Assembly (NCBI GenBank): GCA_017993835.1
Contig: JAGOLX010000042.1
Location: forward strand, 1 to 53,487
Source of the DNA: Phycisphaerae bacterium
GTDB taxonomy: Bacteria > Planctomycetota > Phycisphaerae > Sedimentisphaerales > Anaerobacaceae
DNA length: 53,487 nucleotides
Reading direction: 5' to 3'
Of this stretch, positions 34,326 through 42,370 are shown in pieces (position 1 is the first letter of the stretch; every line of letters starts with the position of its first letter). Under the pieces are notes generated by a model that searched no databases, was not told where the DNA came from, and saw nothing but the letters and a program-made list of their open reading frames with translations. The position numbers were made by a program, and so were the translations under genes.

Positions 34326-37229
34326 ATGGATCGCCAAAGGCGCATCGCAGGGATCGTGGCATTCGTCGCCGTTCCATTCTTCATTGCAGGGTGTACGTCT
34401 GAGCGGCGTCGTGCGTTCCCGCTTGCCGATGCCGGACCCTCGCTCAGTCTCGAAGGCCGACAGATCGCGAGTTTCAACCTCGACTGGAGGTTCGCCAAGG
34501 GCGGTCAAGTGGGGGCCGAGAACGTGGACTTCGACGATTCCGCCTGGCAGGCGGTCCGATTGCCTCACGACTGGGCCATCGCCGGGCCGTTCAATCCGAG
34601 CGAGAATGGCTACGCCAGCAAGCTCCCGTGGAAGGGCGAGGGCTGGTATCGCAAGGCCTTCACACTGGACAAGGCCGCCGAGGGCTCCCGCGTCTACTTC
34701 GACTTCGACGGCGTGATGGCCTTCCCCAAGGTCTATGTGAACGGTCAACTGGCCGGGCAGTGGGACTATGGTTACATGTCGTTCCGCGTCGACGCCACGC
34801 CGCACGTCAAATTCGGCCAGAGCAATCTCATCGCGGTCCACGTGGATACGCGCAACCACGGCACACGCTGGTATCCCGGCGCGGGTATCTATCGCAAGGT
34901 GACGATGACGATCTGCAAACCGGTACATGTGGCGCATTGGGGCACATACATAACGACTCCGAGCGTTGGCGACTCCTCCGCCACCGTCCGGGTCCGCTCG
35001 ACCATCGAGAACCACCTCGATACGGAGGCTCAGGGGGTCGTCGAGGTGACTGTCTGCGATCCGGCGGGCAACGCCGTGGCCACGGGTCTCAAGGAATCGC
35101 AGATCGTCATTCCTGCGGGAGGCGCGAGCGATTTCGATCAATCCTTCACGCTCCAGAACCCCCAGCGATGGGACATCGCCAGCCCGAAGCTGTATGCCGC
35201 CAAGGTGGTCGTCCGAGTGGGGGACAAGGTCATGGACAGCGACATCGCCCGGTTCGGCGTTCGGACCTTCGAGTTCACCGCTAATGACGGGTTCCACCTC
35301 AACGGTCGTCGGGTGCAGCTCTTTGGCGTGAACCTGCACCACGACCACGGCCCGCTCGGCGCCGCCTTCTACACCCGCGCCATGGAGCGCCAACTGGAGA
35401 TCATGAAGGACATGGGAGTCAACTCCCTCCGCACGAGCCACAACCCGCCGTCGCCGGAGGTGCTGGATCTGTGCGACCGGATGGGCATCGTCGTTTGGGA
35501 CGAGGCCTTCGACAAGTGGGATGGGACCGCCGACCGCGTCCGCGACGAGCCCCCACTGGAGCAGTATGGCGAGAAACAAATCCGCAACCTGGTCATGCGG
35601 GATCGCAACCATCCCTGCGTCGTGGTCTGGTCCATCGGCAACGAGCTTGGCGGCGGGGGCCGCAGCGGCATCACACCCGAGCGGGTCAAGTTCATGAGCG
35701 ATTTCGTCCGCAAGTACGATCCGACCCGCCCGGTCGGCATGGGCTGCCACATCCCCGGCCTGGCGGAGCAGCCGAATTTCGACGCCCTGGACCTGACCGG
35801 CTGGAACTACCTCCGGCGGTATGCCACCTATCGCGAGCGATACCCCGACAAGCCCATCGTCTACAGCGAGTCCGCGTCGGCCCTCAGCACTCGGGGCTTC
35901 TACGAGCTGCCGCTGCCCAATCGCAAGAACGAGTACTCCAAGCAGCTCCAGGTGAACTCCTACGATCTGAACGCCGCCGATTGGTCGGACATCCCGGACC
36001 GCGAGTTCAAGCTGATGAAGGACGACGCCTTCGTCGCGGGCGAGATGGTCTGGACCGGCTTCGACTACCTCGGCGAGCCCACGCCCTTCAGCCAGGAGGC
36101 GAAGAGTTCCTACTTCGGCATCGTGGACCTCGCGGGCATCCCCAAGGACCGATTCTATCTCTACCGCAGCTATTGGCGGCCGGATGCGACCACCGTGCAC
36201 ATCCTGCCGCACTGGAACTGGCCCGACCGCGTCGGCCGGAACGTCCCGGTCTTCGTCTACACCAACGGCGATTCCGCGGAACTGTTCCTCAACGGCAAGT
36301 CCCTCGGCCGGCGGCAGAAGGGCGTCGTCCCCGAAGGCCCGCCCAACTACGCCCAGGGCAAGCCAGCCACTACAAGCTCCAGCCAGACGGAGCATCCGGC
36401 CCAGCACGCCGACGACGCCGACAAGGACTCCCGCTGGTGCGCCTCCTCGGGGGATGCGAGGCAATGGTGGCAGGTGGACCTGGGCGAGGCGCGGACCATC
36501 CGCTACCTGGCCATCGAGTTCGAGCGGGAGGAGAAGAACTATGGCTACGAGGTCAAGGTCTCGGACGACGGCGTGACCTGGCGGACGATTGTGACCAAGA
36601 GCACGAGCAGAAACCCCCGCTGGGGCGGTCCCACCCAGATCTTCCACGACGTGGACGCGCAAGGCCGCTACGTTCGCATCGAGTTCACCACGACGCAGGA
36701 CGGCGCCTGGGCCAGCATCCGCGAATTCGCGGCGTATCCGGAGCATGCCGAATCAGACTATTACGAATCCACTTACACCTATCGCCTTCGCTGGAACGAG
36801 GTCGTCTACCAGCCGGGCGAGGTGAAGGCAGTGGCCTACAAGGATGGCAAGCGGATCGGCGAGGCCGTCATGCGCACCGCCGGCGACCCGGCGGCGATTC
36901 GCCTGACGCCCGACCGCGCGAAGCTGGTCGCTTCCGGTGAAGACCTCTGCTATATCCTCGTCGAGGCCCTCGACGGCAAGGGCACGCTCTGCCCGCTGGC
37001 CGACAATCTCGTCCGGTTCAAGGTCGAGGGTCCCGCCGAGATCGCGGGCGTCGGCAATGGCAACCCGCTGTCGCTGGAGCCGTTCCAGGCGGACTGTCGC
37101 AAGCTCTTCTTCGGGAAGGCCATGCTGATCCTGCGGACCCAGCCCGGCCAAGCCGGCCAGGTGAAGGTAGTTGCCTCCAGCGACGGCCTGACGACGGCCC
37201 AGACAACAGCGCTCGTAGTGACGCCGTAG
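34326..37229 (+). CDS. Lipoprotein GH2 beta-glycosidase with nested discoidin domain
   Basis: Protein of 967 aa. The N-terminus is a lipoprotein signal (FFIAGC). A jelly-roll domain (about 45-190), an immunoglobulin-like domain (about 195-300) and a GH2 TIM barrel (about 305-600) follow. Predicted acid/base is Glu440 in SIGNE and nucleophile Glu515 in IVYSES, with the family WTGFDYLGEPTP after it. A DUF4982-type domain begins at about 640 (VFVYTNGDSAELFLNGKSLG), is broken at about 672 by an F5/8 type C (discoidin) domain (about 675-808), then resumes (YRLRWNEVVYQPGEVKAVAY). GAGGAG precedes the ATG. The enzyme should hydrolyse beta-galactosides or related glycans at the cell surface; specificity is unknown. 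It heads an operon with GH9. Confidence 0.88.
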   Translation: MDRQRRIAGIVAFVAVPFFIAGCTSERRRAFPLADAGPSLSLEGRQIASFNLDWRFAKGGQVGAENVDFDDSAWQAVRLPHDWAIAGPFNPSENGYASKLPWKGEGWYRKAFTLDKAAEGSRVYFDFDGVMAFPKVYVNGQLAGQWDYGYMSFRVDATPHVKFGQSNLIAVHVDTRNHGTRWYPGAGIYRKVTMTICKPVHVAHWGTYITTPSVGDSSATVRVRSTIENHLDTEAQGVVEVTVCDPAGNAVATGLKESQIVIPAGGASDFDQSFTLQNPQRWDIASPKLYAAKVVVRVGDKVMDSDIARFGVRTFEFTANDGFHLNGRRVQLFGVNLHHDHGPLGAAFYTRAMERQLEIMKDMGVNSLRTSHNPPSPEVLDLCDRMGIVVWDEAFDKWDGTADRVRDEPPLEQYGEKQIRNLVMRDRNHPCVVVWSIGNELGGGGRSGITPERVKFMSDFVRKYDPTRPVGMGCHIPGLAEQPNFDALDLTGWNYLRRYATYRERYPDKPIVYSESASALSTRGFYELPLPNRKNEYSKQLQVNSYDLNAADWSDIPDREFKLMKDDAFVAGEMVWTGFDYLGEPTPFSQEAKSSYFGIVDLAGIPKDRFYLYRSYWRPDATTVHILPHWNWPDRVGRNVPVFVYTNGDSAELFLNGKSLGRRQKGVVPEGPPNYAQGKPATTSSSQTEHPAQHADDADKDSRWCASSGDARQWWQVDLGEARTIRYLAIEFEREEKNYGYEVKVSDDGVTWRTIVTKSTSRNPRWGGPTQIFHDVDAQGRYVRIEFTTTQDGAWASIREFAAYPEHAESDYYESTYTYRLRWNEVVYQPGEVKAVAYKDGKRIGEAVMRTAGDPAAIRLTPDRAKLVASGEDLCYILVEALDGKGTLCPLADNLVRFKVEGPAEIAGVGNGNPLSLEPFQADCRKLFFGKAMLILRTQPGQAGQVKVVASSDGLTTAQTTALVVTP

Positions 37230-37240
37230 GGCGTCCTTTG
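37220..37240 (+). terminator. Weak hairpin overlapping the GH2 stop codon
   Basis: GACGCC (37220-37225) pairs with GGCGTC (37230-37235) across a 4-base loop that contains the stop codon of the GH2 gene. CTTTG follows, a poor T-run. It could attenuate read-through into the GH9 gene, but as an intrinsic terminator it is weak. Confidence 0.25.
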
Positions 37241-37247
37241 CTCTGTT

Positions 37248-37327
37248 ATTCCTGCGAACGCAGGAATCCAGGAACTCCAGGATGGCGAAGCGTCCCATGA
37301 TGTGGATTCCTGCCTTCGCGGGAATGG
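37248..37327. repeat. Paired ATTCC(T/C)GC hairpins
   Basis: 37248-37267 is a perfect 9-bp hairpin (ATTCCTGCG/CGCAGGAAT, 2-base loop). 37306-37325 is a second, imperfect hairpin (ATTCCTGC... then CGCGGGAAT). Short palindromes reading ATTCCCGCGAAGGCGGGAAT are widespread dispersed repeats in bacterial genomes (from memory). They fill most of the 177-base gap between GH2 and GH9. Confidence 0.6.
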
Positions 37328-37406
37328 CAATCCATAGGTGGGCCGCGTGCCCTTGGCGGCGTCTTGCCGTGGTGATGTGTTTGTTCAACGGATCGAAGGA
37401 GAGAAC

Positions 37407-39092
37407 ATGAGAAGAGGTCTGGTTCCCATCGTCTTGTCATCTGTGTTCCTTGCCGGTTCAGTGTGGGCGGCCGATTCGGGCATCCGTCTGAATTCACTGG
37501 GTTTCCTGCCGCAACTGCCCAAGAAGGCGACAATCCTCGCGCCGTGCTCCGACTTCGCGGTCAAGAACGTCGCGACGGGCGAGACGATCTTCACCGGCAA
37601 GGCCGGCGGGCCGGTCCACCAGGACGACGTGAGCCAGGATGCCTGGGTCGCGGATTTCTCCTCGGTGACTGCCGGGGGCAGATTCTGTCTGGATGTGCCC
37701 GGTGTAGGCCGGTCGCCGGAATTCGAGATCGGCGATGCAGTCTACGACTTCCCCTTCCGCACGGCCATGCGGGCCTTCTACCTGTGGCGCTGCGGCGCCG
37801 CGGTCCGCGGCGAGCACGATGGCCAGGTCTATTCGCACGCCGCCTGCCACCTGGAGGACGGCTGGCAGGATTACATCGGGATCGAGAACGCCCGCAGGGA
37901 CGGCGTCGGCGGCTGGCACGACGCCGGCGACTACGGCAAGTACGTCGTCAACGCGGGCATCACCGTCGGGTGCCTGTTCTTCGCCTGGGACCACTTCCAG
38001 GACCGACTCAAGGACGTGTCCCTCGGTCTGCCCGACACTGCGCCGGGCCTTCCGGATTTCCTCCAGGAGCTCAAGTGGGAGACGGACTGGCTCCTGAAGA
38101 TGCCGTACCCGGACGGCTCGGGCAAGGTCTCGCACAAGTTGACTCGCGTGCGGTTCTCCGGCTTCATCATGCCCGAGACGGACTCCGAGAAGCGATTCTT
38201 CACCGACTGGAGCACGGCGGCCACCGCGGATTTTGTCGCGATGATGGCGATGGCGGCTCGCTACTTCAAGCCCTATGACGCGACCTACGCGCAGCGATGC
38301 CTGGACGCGGCGCAGAGGAGCCACGACCTCCTCAGGAACACGCCGGAGAAGCGGTTCGAACAGGGCGAGTTCCGCACCGGCGACTACCAGACGGGCGACT
38401 CGGACGACCGCCTGTGGGCCGCCGCGGAGATGTGGGAGACGACGGGCAATCCCGATTGTCTGAAGGACTTCGAGTCCCTGGCCGTCATTCCGCCGCGGAC
38501 CTTCGGCCGAAGGCCGGGTTCCGCTCCGCTCGGCAAGATCGACGAGGACTGGGATTGGGGCAACGTGCGAAACCTCGGCATGTTCACGTACGCGCTCTCC
38601 AAGCGCCAGGGCCGCGATCCCAACCTCGTGGAGCAGGTGCGTCGTGACACGCTGGCGGTCGCCGATTCGTTGGTCGCCAAGGCCAGACAGGATATCTACG
38701 GCCGGCCTCTGGCGGGCCGGTATTACTGGGGCTGCAACGGGACCGTCGCCCGGCAGGCGCTGAACCTCCAGGTGGCCCATCGGCTTTCGCCCAATCCCGA
38801 GTATGTGGGCGCCGCGCTGGACGCGGTGGCGCATCTGCTCGGACGCAACTACTACAATCGCTCCTATGTCACAGGCCTGGGCCGTCAGCCGCCGATGCGG
38901 CCGCACGACCGTCGCTGCGGCGCCGACGGGATCGACGCCCCCTGGCCCGGCTACGTCATCGGAGGCGGCCAGTCCGCCACCGGCTGGCACGATGACCAGG
39001 AGGATTACAGGACGAACGAGATCGCCATCAACTGGCAGGCCGGACTGGTCTACGCACTGGCGGGTTTCACCAGCGGTCGGACCCCGCAATAG
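37407..39092 (+). CDS. Secreted glycoside hydrolase family 9 cellulase
   Basis: Protein of 561 aa with a signal peptide (~1-22). An N-terminal Ig-like domain (about 25-105, IRLNSLGFLPQLPKKA) is typical of CelD-type GH9 enzymes. The (alpha/alpha)6 catalytic domain follows: GGWHDAGDYGKYV near 167-180 holds the Asp nucleophile/base pair, RPHDRR near 498 the conserved His and Arg, and TNEIAINWQA near 535 the Glu proton donor. All key residues are present. GH9 enzymes cut beta-1,4-glucan, endo or processively, and some act on chito- or cello-oligosaccharides. AAGGAG precedes the ATG at 37407. There is no dockerin or CBM. It lies in line with GH2 and a membrane acyltransferase. Confidence 0.92.
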   Translation: MRRGLVPIVLSSVFLAGSVWAADSGIRLNSLGFLPQLPKKATILAPCSDFAVKNVATGETIFTGKAGGPVHQDDVSQDAWVADFSSVTAGGRFCLDVPGVGRSPEFEIGDAVYDFPFRTAMRAFYLWRCGAAVRGEHDGQVYSHAACHLEDGWQDYIGIENARRDGVGGWHDAGDYGKYVVNAGITVGCLFFAWDHFQDRLKDVSLGLPDTAPGLPDFLQELKWETDWLLKMPYPDGSGKVSHKLTRVRFSGFIMPETDSEKRFFTDWSTAATADFVAMMAMAARYFKPYDATYAQRCLDAAQRSHDLLRNTPEKRFEQGEFRTGDYQTGDSDDRLWAAAEMWETTGNPDCLKDFESLAVIPPRTFGRRPGSAPLGKIDEDWDWGNVRNLGMFTYALSKRQGRDPNLVEQVRRDTLAVADSLVAKARQDIYGRPLAGRYYWGCNGTVARQALNLQVAHRLSPNPEYVGAALDAVAHLLGRNYYNRSYVTGLGRQPPMRPHDRRCGADGIDAPWPGYVIGGGQSATGWHDDQEDYRTNEIAINWQAGLVYALAGFTSGRTPQ

Positions 39093-39159
39093 CGGCGCCG
39101 GGCAATGGCAGGGTGCGTGCCGCGCACCGTTTCCTCTGCATATCGCGAGGTGATCGAGC

Positions 39160-40494
39160 ATGGTGTACAGAGTGGTTGAGCCGGATGAGATGCCTGCGAT
39201 GGATCAGCCGCGGATTGCCGATCCGCCCGAGCGCGTCGCGTCAGTCGATGCACTGCGGGGTCTGGTGATCCTGCTGATGATCTTCGTGAACGACGTTGCA
39301 GGGGTCGGACGGGCGCCCTCTTGGCTCAGGCACGTCAGCGCCGATGCGGACGCGATGACGCTGCCGGACATCGTCTTCCCCGCGTTCCTGTTCATCGCGG
39401 GGATGTCGATCCCGCTGTCCCTTCAGCGTGCAGCCGCCTCCGGCCGAACGCTGATCCATCTCCTGGGCAGAGTGCTGAGCCGGACCTTCGCCTTGCTCGT
39501 GATGGGCGTGATGATGGTCAATGGCGAAGAGCACAACCCCTGGTATCGGGGTCTTTGGGGGCTCCTCGCTTACCTGGCCATGATCCTGGCGTTCACCGCG
39601 GTGCCGCGCGATCCCGGCCCGCGGCGCAGAGTGCTGCTCATCACCTGGCTGATCGGCGTCGTCTCGCTGATCGTGCTGGCACTGGCCTATCGCACGCCCG
39701 GCGGCAGGCCCATGATCCTCGGGCCGCTGTTGGTCCAGGATGACACGGTCTGGCTTCGCCACTCGTGGTGGGGGATTCTGGGCCTGATCGGCTGGTCGTA
39801 CCTGGCCGCGGCGCTGGTTTACCTCGTCTTCGGCCGGCGCCGCGAATGGCTGATTGGCGTCACTGCGCTGATGGCCCTGCTCTATGTTGCCGAGCACAAG
39901 GGGCTGTTCTATCGCGTCGAATCGCGGGCCTGGCTCGCCTGGGCGGCGCCGGCGCTGGGACAGATCGAGCAGGTCGCCAATTGGGTGAATTCCCACGTGT
40001 CCTTCGGCGATTCGCTGGCGTCGATCTGCATGGCCGGCTGCTGCCTGGGCTCCATCCTCGCGCCGCGCTCGGACCTGCGAACGCACGGCGAACGCCTGCG
40101 CTGGGCGCTCGTGTTCGGACTGGGACTGCTCGTCGCTGGGTTGCTCTTCGATCCGTTGTTCGGGATCAACAAGATCGAGGCGACGCCCGCCTGGTGCTTC
40201 TACTGTTCGTTCCTGACGCTGCTCGTTTGGGCGGTTCTCTACTGGATCATGGACGTGCGCGGGCATCGCGCGTGGAGCGTGATCGTCCGCCTGGCCGGGG
40301 CCAATCCGCTGCTGGCCTACATGCTGCACCCCGTGCTCTATCTGGCCGCCGGGGTTGCGGAGATTTCCATCGACTTCTACAAGAGTTCCGACCTGCCCTT
40401 GCTCGTGAACATTCTCGGCTGCCTCGCGATGGCATTGGTCGTGGTCGGCATCACCGGCCTGTTCACCCGTCTGGGCGTTCGAGTGAAAGCGTAG
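39160..40494 (+). CDS. DUF5009-type membrane acyltransferase (HGSNAT-like)
   Basis: Integral membrane protein of 444 aa with about 10-11 helices. The opening RVASVDALRGLVILLMIFVNDVAG and the motif LPDIVFPAFLFIAGMSIPLSL are characteristic of the DUF5009/heparan-alpha-glucosaminide N-acetyltransferase-like family, which transfers acetyl groups from the cytoplasm to sugars across the membrane. It is a standard companion of glycan-degradation loci in Bacteroidetes and Planctomycetes; the acceptor is unproven. It starts 67 bases after the GH9 stop and ends 7 bases before glycerate kinase, suggesting one operon. The ATG is preceded by a modest AGGTGAT. Confidence 0.82.
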   Translation: MVYRVVEPDEMPAMDQPRIADPPERVASVDALRGLVILLMIFVNDVAGVGRAPSWLRHVSADADAMTLPDIVFPAFLFIAGMSIPLSLQRAAASGRTLIHLLGRVLSRTFALLVMGVMMVNGEEHNPWYRGLWGLLAYLAMILAFTAVPRDPGPRRRVLLITWLIGVVSLIVLALAYRTPGGRPMILGPLLVQDDTVWLRHSWWGILGLIGWSYLAAALVYLVFGRRREWLIGVTALMALLYVAEHKGLFYRVESRAWLAWAAPALGQIEQVANWVNSHVSFGDSLASICMAGCCLGSILAPRSDLRTHGERLRWALVFGLGLLVAGLLFDPLFGINKIEATPAWCFYCSFLTLLVWAVLYWIMDVRGHRAWSVIVRLAGANPLLAYMLHPVLYLAAGVAEISIDFYKSSDLPLLVNILGCLAMALVVVGITGLFTRLGVRVKA

Positions 40495-40501
40495 GGGTCG
40501 C

Positions 40502-41686
40502 ATGAAAGTCGTCGTCGCAATGGATTCGTTCAAGGGTTCGCTGACTGCGGCTCGGGCCTGTGACATCGTCGCCGAGACGATTCGCTCGACGGTCCCGGAC
40601 GCGGTCGTCGTCAGCAAACCGATGGCCGACGGCGGCGAGGGCACTGCAACGACCCTGATGGCTGCCGCGAATGGACAGTGGATCGAGGTCGAAGTGATGG
40701 GTCCGCTGCCCGAGATGCGGGTGGCTGGCGGGTTCGCCTGGTTGCCCGAGACGCGTACCGCGGTCGTGGAAATGGCGGTCGCCAGCGGCCTGCCCCTGCT
40801 CCGCCCGGACCAGTACAATCCTCTCAAGACCACGACCTACGGCACAGGCCAGCTCATCCAAGCCGCGATGGAGCACGGCGCAGAGCAAATCCTGCTCGCC
40901 ATTGGGGGCAGTGCCACAGTCGATGGCGGCGTCGGAGCCGCCATGGCTCTCGGTTGGCGATGTCTGGATGGGGGCGGCCGGGATATAGGCCTGGGCGGCG
41001 GTGCATTGTCCGAAATCCGCGAGATCCTCCCGCCGACGAGCGAAGCCCGTGCCCCGAAAGACGAGCGACGAGCGACGAGTGGCGAGCGACGCCTTGACCG
41101 CGGCCTCTGGCCGGCGGTCAAGGTCCTCTGCGACGTGGACAATCCGCTGTGCGGCGAGCACGGCGCCGCCCGCGTTTACGGCCCGCAGAAGGGCGCGACG
41201 CAAGAAATGGCTGAGACACTGGATGCCCACCTGTCACACCTGGCGCAACTCGTGAAGGACCAGCTCGGCCTGAGCATCAAGGACCTACCCGGCGCAGGAG
41301 CGGCGGGGGGCTTAGCCGCGGGAGCGGTCACATTTCTCGACGCCCGCTTAGTCAGTGGCGTCGACGAAGTGATCGCACAGAACGGCTTGCGAGAGGAACT
41401 CGCCGACGCGGATTGGGTCATCACAGGCGAGGGCAAGTTCGATCATCAATCGCTGCGAGGCAAAGTCGTCTCCGGCGTGGCCCGAGCCGCCCGCGAAGCG
41501 GGTGCGAAGGTCGCGGTCATTGCAGGCCAGGTCCGATTGTCTCGCGAGGTCTACACCCAAGCCGGGATCGAGATTGCTGTCCCCTGCATGACAGGCTCGA
41601 TGACTCCCGACCACGCTATCGCCCACGCGGAAGGACTCGTCGTCGAGGCCGCCCGGCGCCTCGCCGACGAACATCTGGTGACGTGA
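40502..41686 (+). CDS. Glycerate 2-kinase (GckA/GlxK type) with repeat-encoded insert
   Basis: Cytoplasmic kinase of 394 aa producing phosphoglycerate from glycerate and ATP. Family motifs are intact: MDSFKGS near the N-terminus, ADGGEGT (about 41-47), GGSATVDGGVGAA (about 135-147), CDVDNPLCG (about 214), FGPQKGA-type YGPQKGA, and GEGKFDHQS (about 310). The stretch of about 30 residues around DERRATSGERR (178-205) is longer and more charged than usual in the family and coincides with heptamer repeats (41061-41123). It follows the acyltransferase by 7 bases, with only a weak AGGGG before the ATG. In this operon it may take up glycerate from sugar catabolism, which is inference. Confidence 0.9.
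   Translation: MKVVVAMDSFKGSLTAARACDIVAETIRSTVPDAVVVSKPMADGGEGTATTLMAAANGQWIEVEVMGPLPEMRVAGGFAWLPETRTAVVEMAVASGLPLLRPDQYNPLKTTTYGTGQLIQAAMEHGAEQILLAIGGSATVDGGVGAAMALGWRCLDGGGRDIGLGGGALSEIREILPPTSEARAPKDERRATSGERRLDRGLWPAVKVLCDVDNPLCGEHGAARVYGPQKGATQEMAETLDAHLSHLAQLVKDQLGLSIKDLPGAGAAGGLAAGAVTFLDARLVSGVDEVIAQNGLREELADADWVITGEGKFDHQSLRGKVVSGVARAAREAGAKVAVIAGQVRLSREVYTQAGIEIAVPCMTGSMTPDHAIAHAEGLVVEAARRLADEHLVT
41061..41123. repeat. Heptamer tandem repeat and hairpin inside glycerate kinase
   Basis: 41061-41088 is four copies of a 7-mer (ACGAGCG, ACGAGCG, ACGAGTG, GCGAGCG). Immediately after, CCTTGACCGC (41092-41101) pairs with GCGGTCAAGG (41114-41123). Four heptamers add 28 bases, so an in-frame gene requires compensating changes. 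The whole reads through without a stop. Confidence 0.65.
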
Positions 41687-41759
41687 CGCTGGAGGTAGAG
41701 TCCCGGGTGCATGACCCTATCTGCTCGCGTGCAATAGGGGTTCACGGAAGCCCCGGAAT

Positions 41760-41876
41760 GTCATTCCCGCGCAACGCCTGCCCTCGACCCGATCGGGGGC
41801 GGGAATCCACTTTCTGGGACACGTCGCGTGTCACGGTTCCTGGATTCCTGCTTGCCTTGGAGCGGCCTTCGGCCGC
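41760..41876. repeat. Cluster of three palindromes after glycerate kinase
   Basis: ATTCCCGC (41763-41770) pairs with GCGGGAAT (41799-41806), echoing the 37248 repeats. GACACG/CGTGTC with a 3-base loop lies at 41818-41832. GCGGCC/GGCCGC with loop TTC lies at 41862-41876. None has a following T-tract, so none is a clean terminator. Confidence 0.55.
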
Positions 41877-41920
41877 AACCCAAGCGTAGGTTCATCGGGT
41901 CTTGAGTCCGTTCGTGTCTC

Positions 41921-42071
41921 TTGGGGGCGCCGCCCCCAAACCCCCGGCATTTGACGCCTTGGGCCAATAGCATGGGAAACGGGAGCGCCGGACTCGCCCC
42001 TCGACACGCCTGCCCATCATGCTGCTGCCGGAAAGCGAAAAATGCCGGGGGGCCGGGGGCAGCGCCCCCGG
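41921..42071. repeat. MITE-like element with about 32-base terminal inverted repeats
   Basis: 41921-41952 and 42040-42071 are inverted copies. The inner 12 bases (CCCCCGGCATTT/AAATGCCGGGGG) are perfect, and each outer end is itself a hairpin: TTGGGGGCG/CGCCCCCAA at 41921-41939 and CCGGGGGC/GCCCCCGG at 42053-42071. An 87-base core separates the arms. It contains no transposase, so if mobile it would depend on one elsewhere. An open frame crossing it (from the TTG at 41921) is probably not a gene. Confidence 0.6.
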
Positions 42072-42152
42072 TCTTACGGTGCGGTCCCGACATCAGGCAG
42101 GCGACGAGGCGAGGACCGGATCAGGCCAAAATGCTTGGCAAGAAGACAAGAT

Positions 42153-42342
42153 GTTGCGCCACTGCAGTGCAGGAATAACGGACTCGGCGCAACGTTTCGT
42201 CACTCTGCGGGAGGTCGCGACTACGATCATGCACCGCAGAGTCCCGGCCTGCGCTACCTGTCATGGCCAGGTAGCGCCGCCGGCCCAGGGTGCAGCCCGT
42301 CGAGCCGGGTCATGGGCCCGAGCCTTTCGTCGGGTGCTGCAC
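42153..42342. ncRNA. Candidate structured region of four consecutive hairpins
   Basis: Four hairpins lie end to end: 42153-42160 with 42186-42193 (GTTGCGCC/GGCGCAAC), 42202-42210 with 42234-42242 (9 bp), 42251-42260 with 42268-42277 (10 bp, loop 7) and 42290-42299 with 42331-42342 (10 bp with a 2-base bulge and an inner stem). The region lies between convergent genes. It could be a structured RNA on either strand, or decayed repeats. No known riboswitch or RNase P, SRP or 6S signature was recognised. Confidence 0.35.
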
Positions 42343-42370
42343 AGGTCCCAGCCTCTGACGGTGGCAGAGC

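Noticed and set aside
34116-36746. Minus-strand 876-residue open frame under the lipoprotein GH2
   Set aside because: Antisense shadow: no domain, and it starts inside a gene with intact catalytic motifs.
41061-41088. Heptamer run as a CRISPR-like array
   Set aside because: Units are 7 bases and contiguous with no spacers. No cas genes were seen anywhere, and no CRISPR array is present in the window.
41921-42178. Open frame from the TTG across the MITE-like element
   Set aside because: It is made wholly of palindromic arms and low-complexity Pro/Gly codons with no ribosome-binding site.
42148-42180. GCCACTG word suggesting a cobalamin riboswitch
   Set aside because: The other conserved boxes and the AGTCAGGA segment are missing, and the neighbouring genes have no B12 link.
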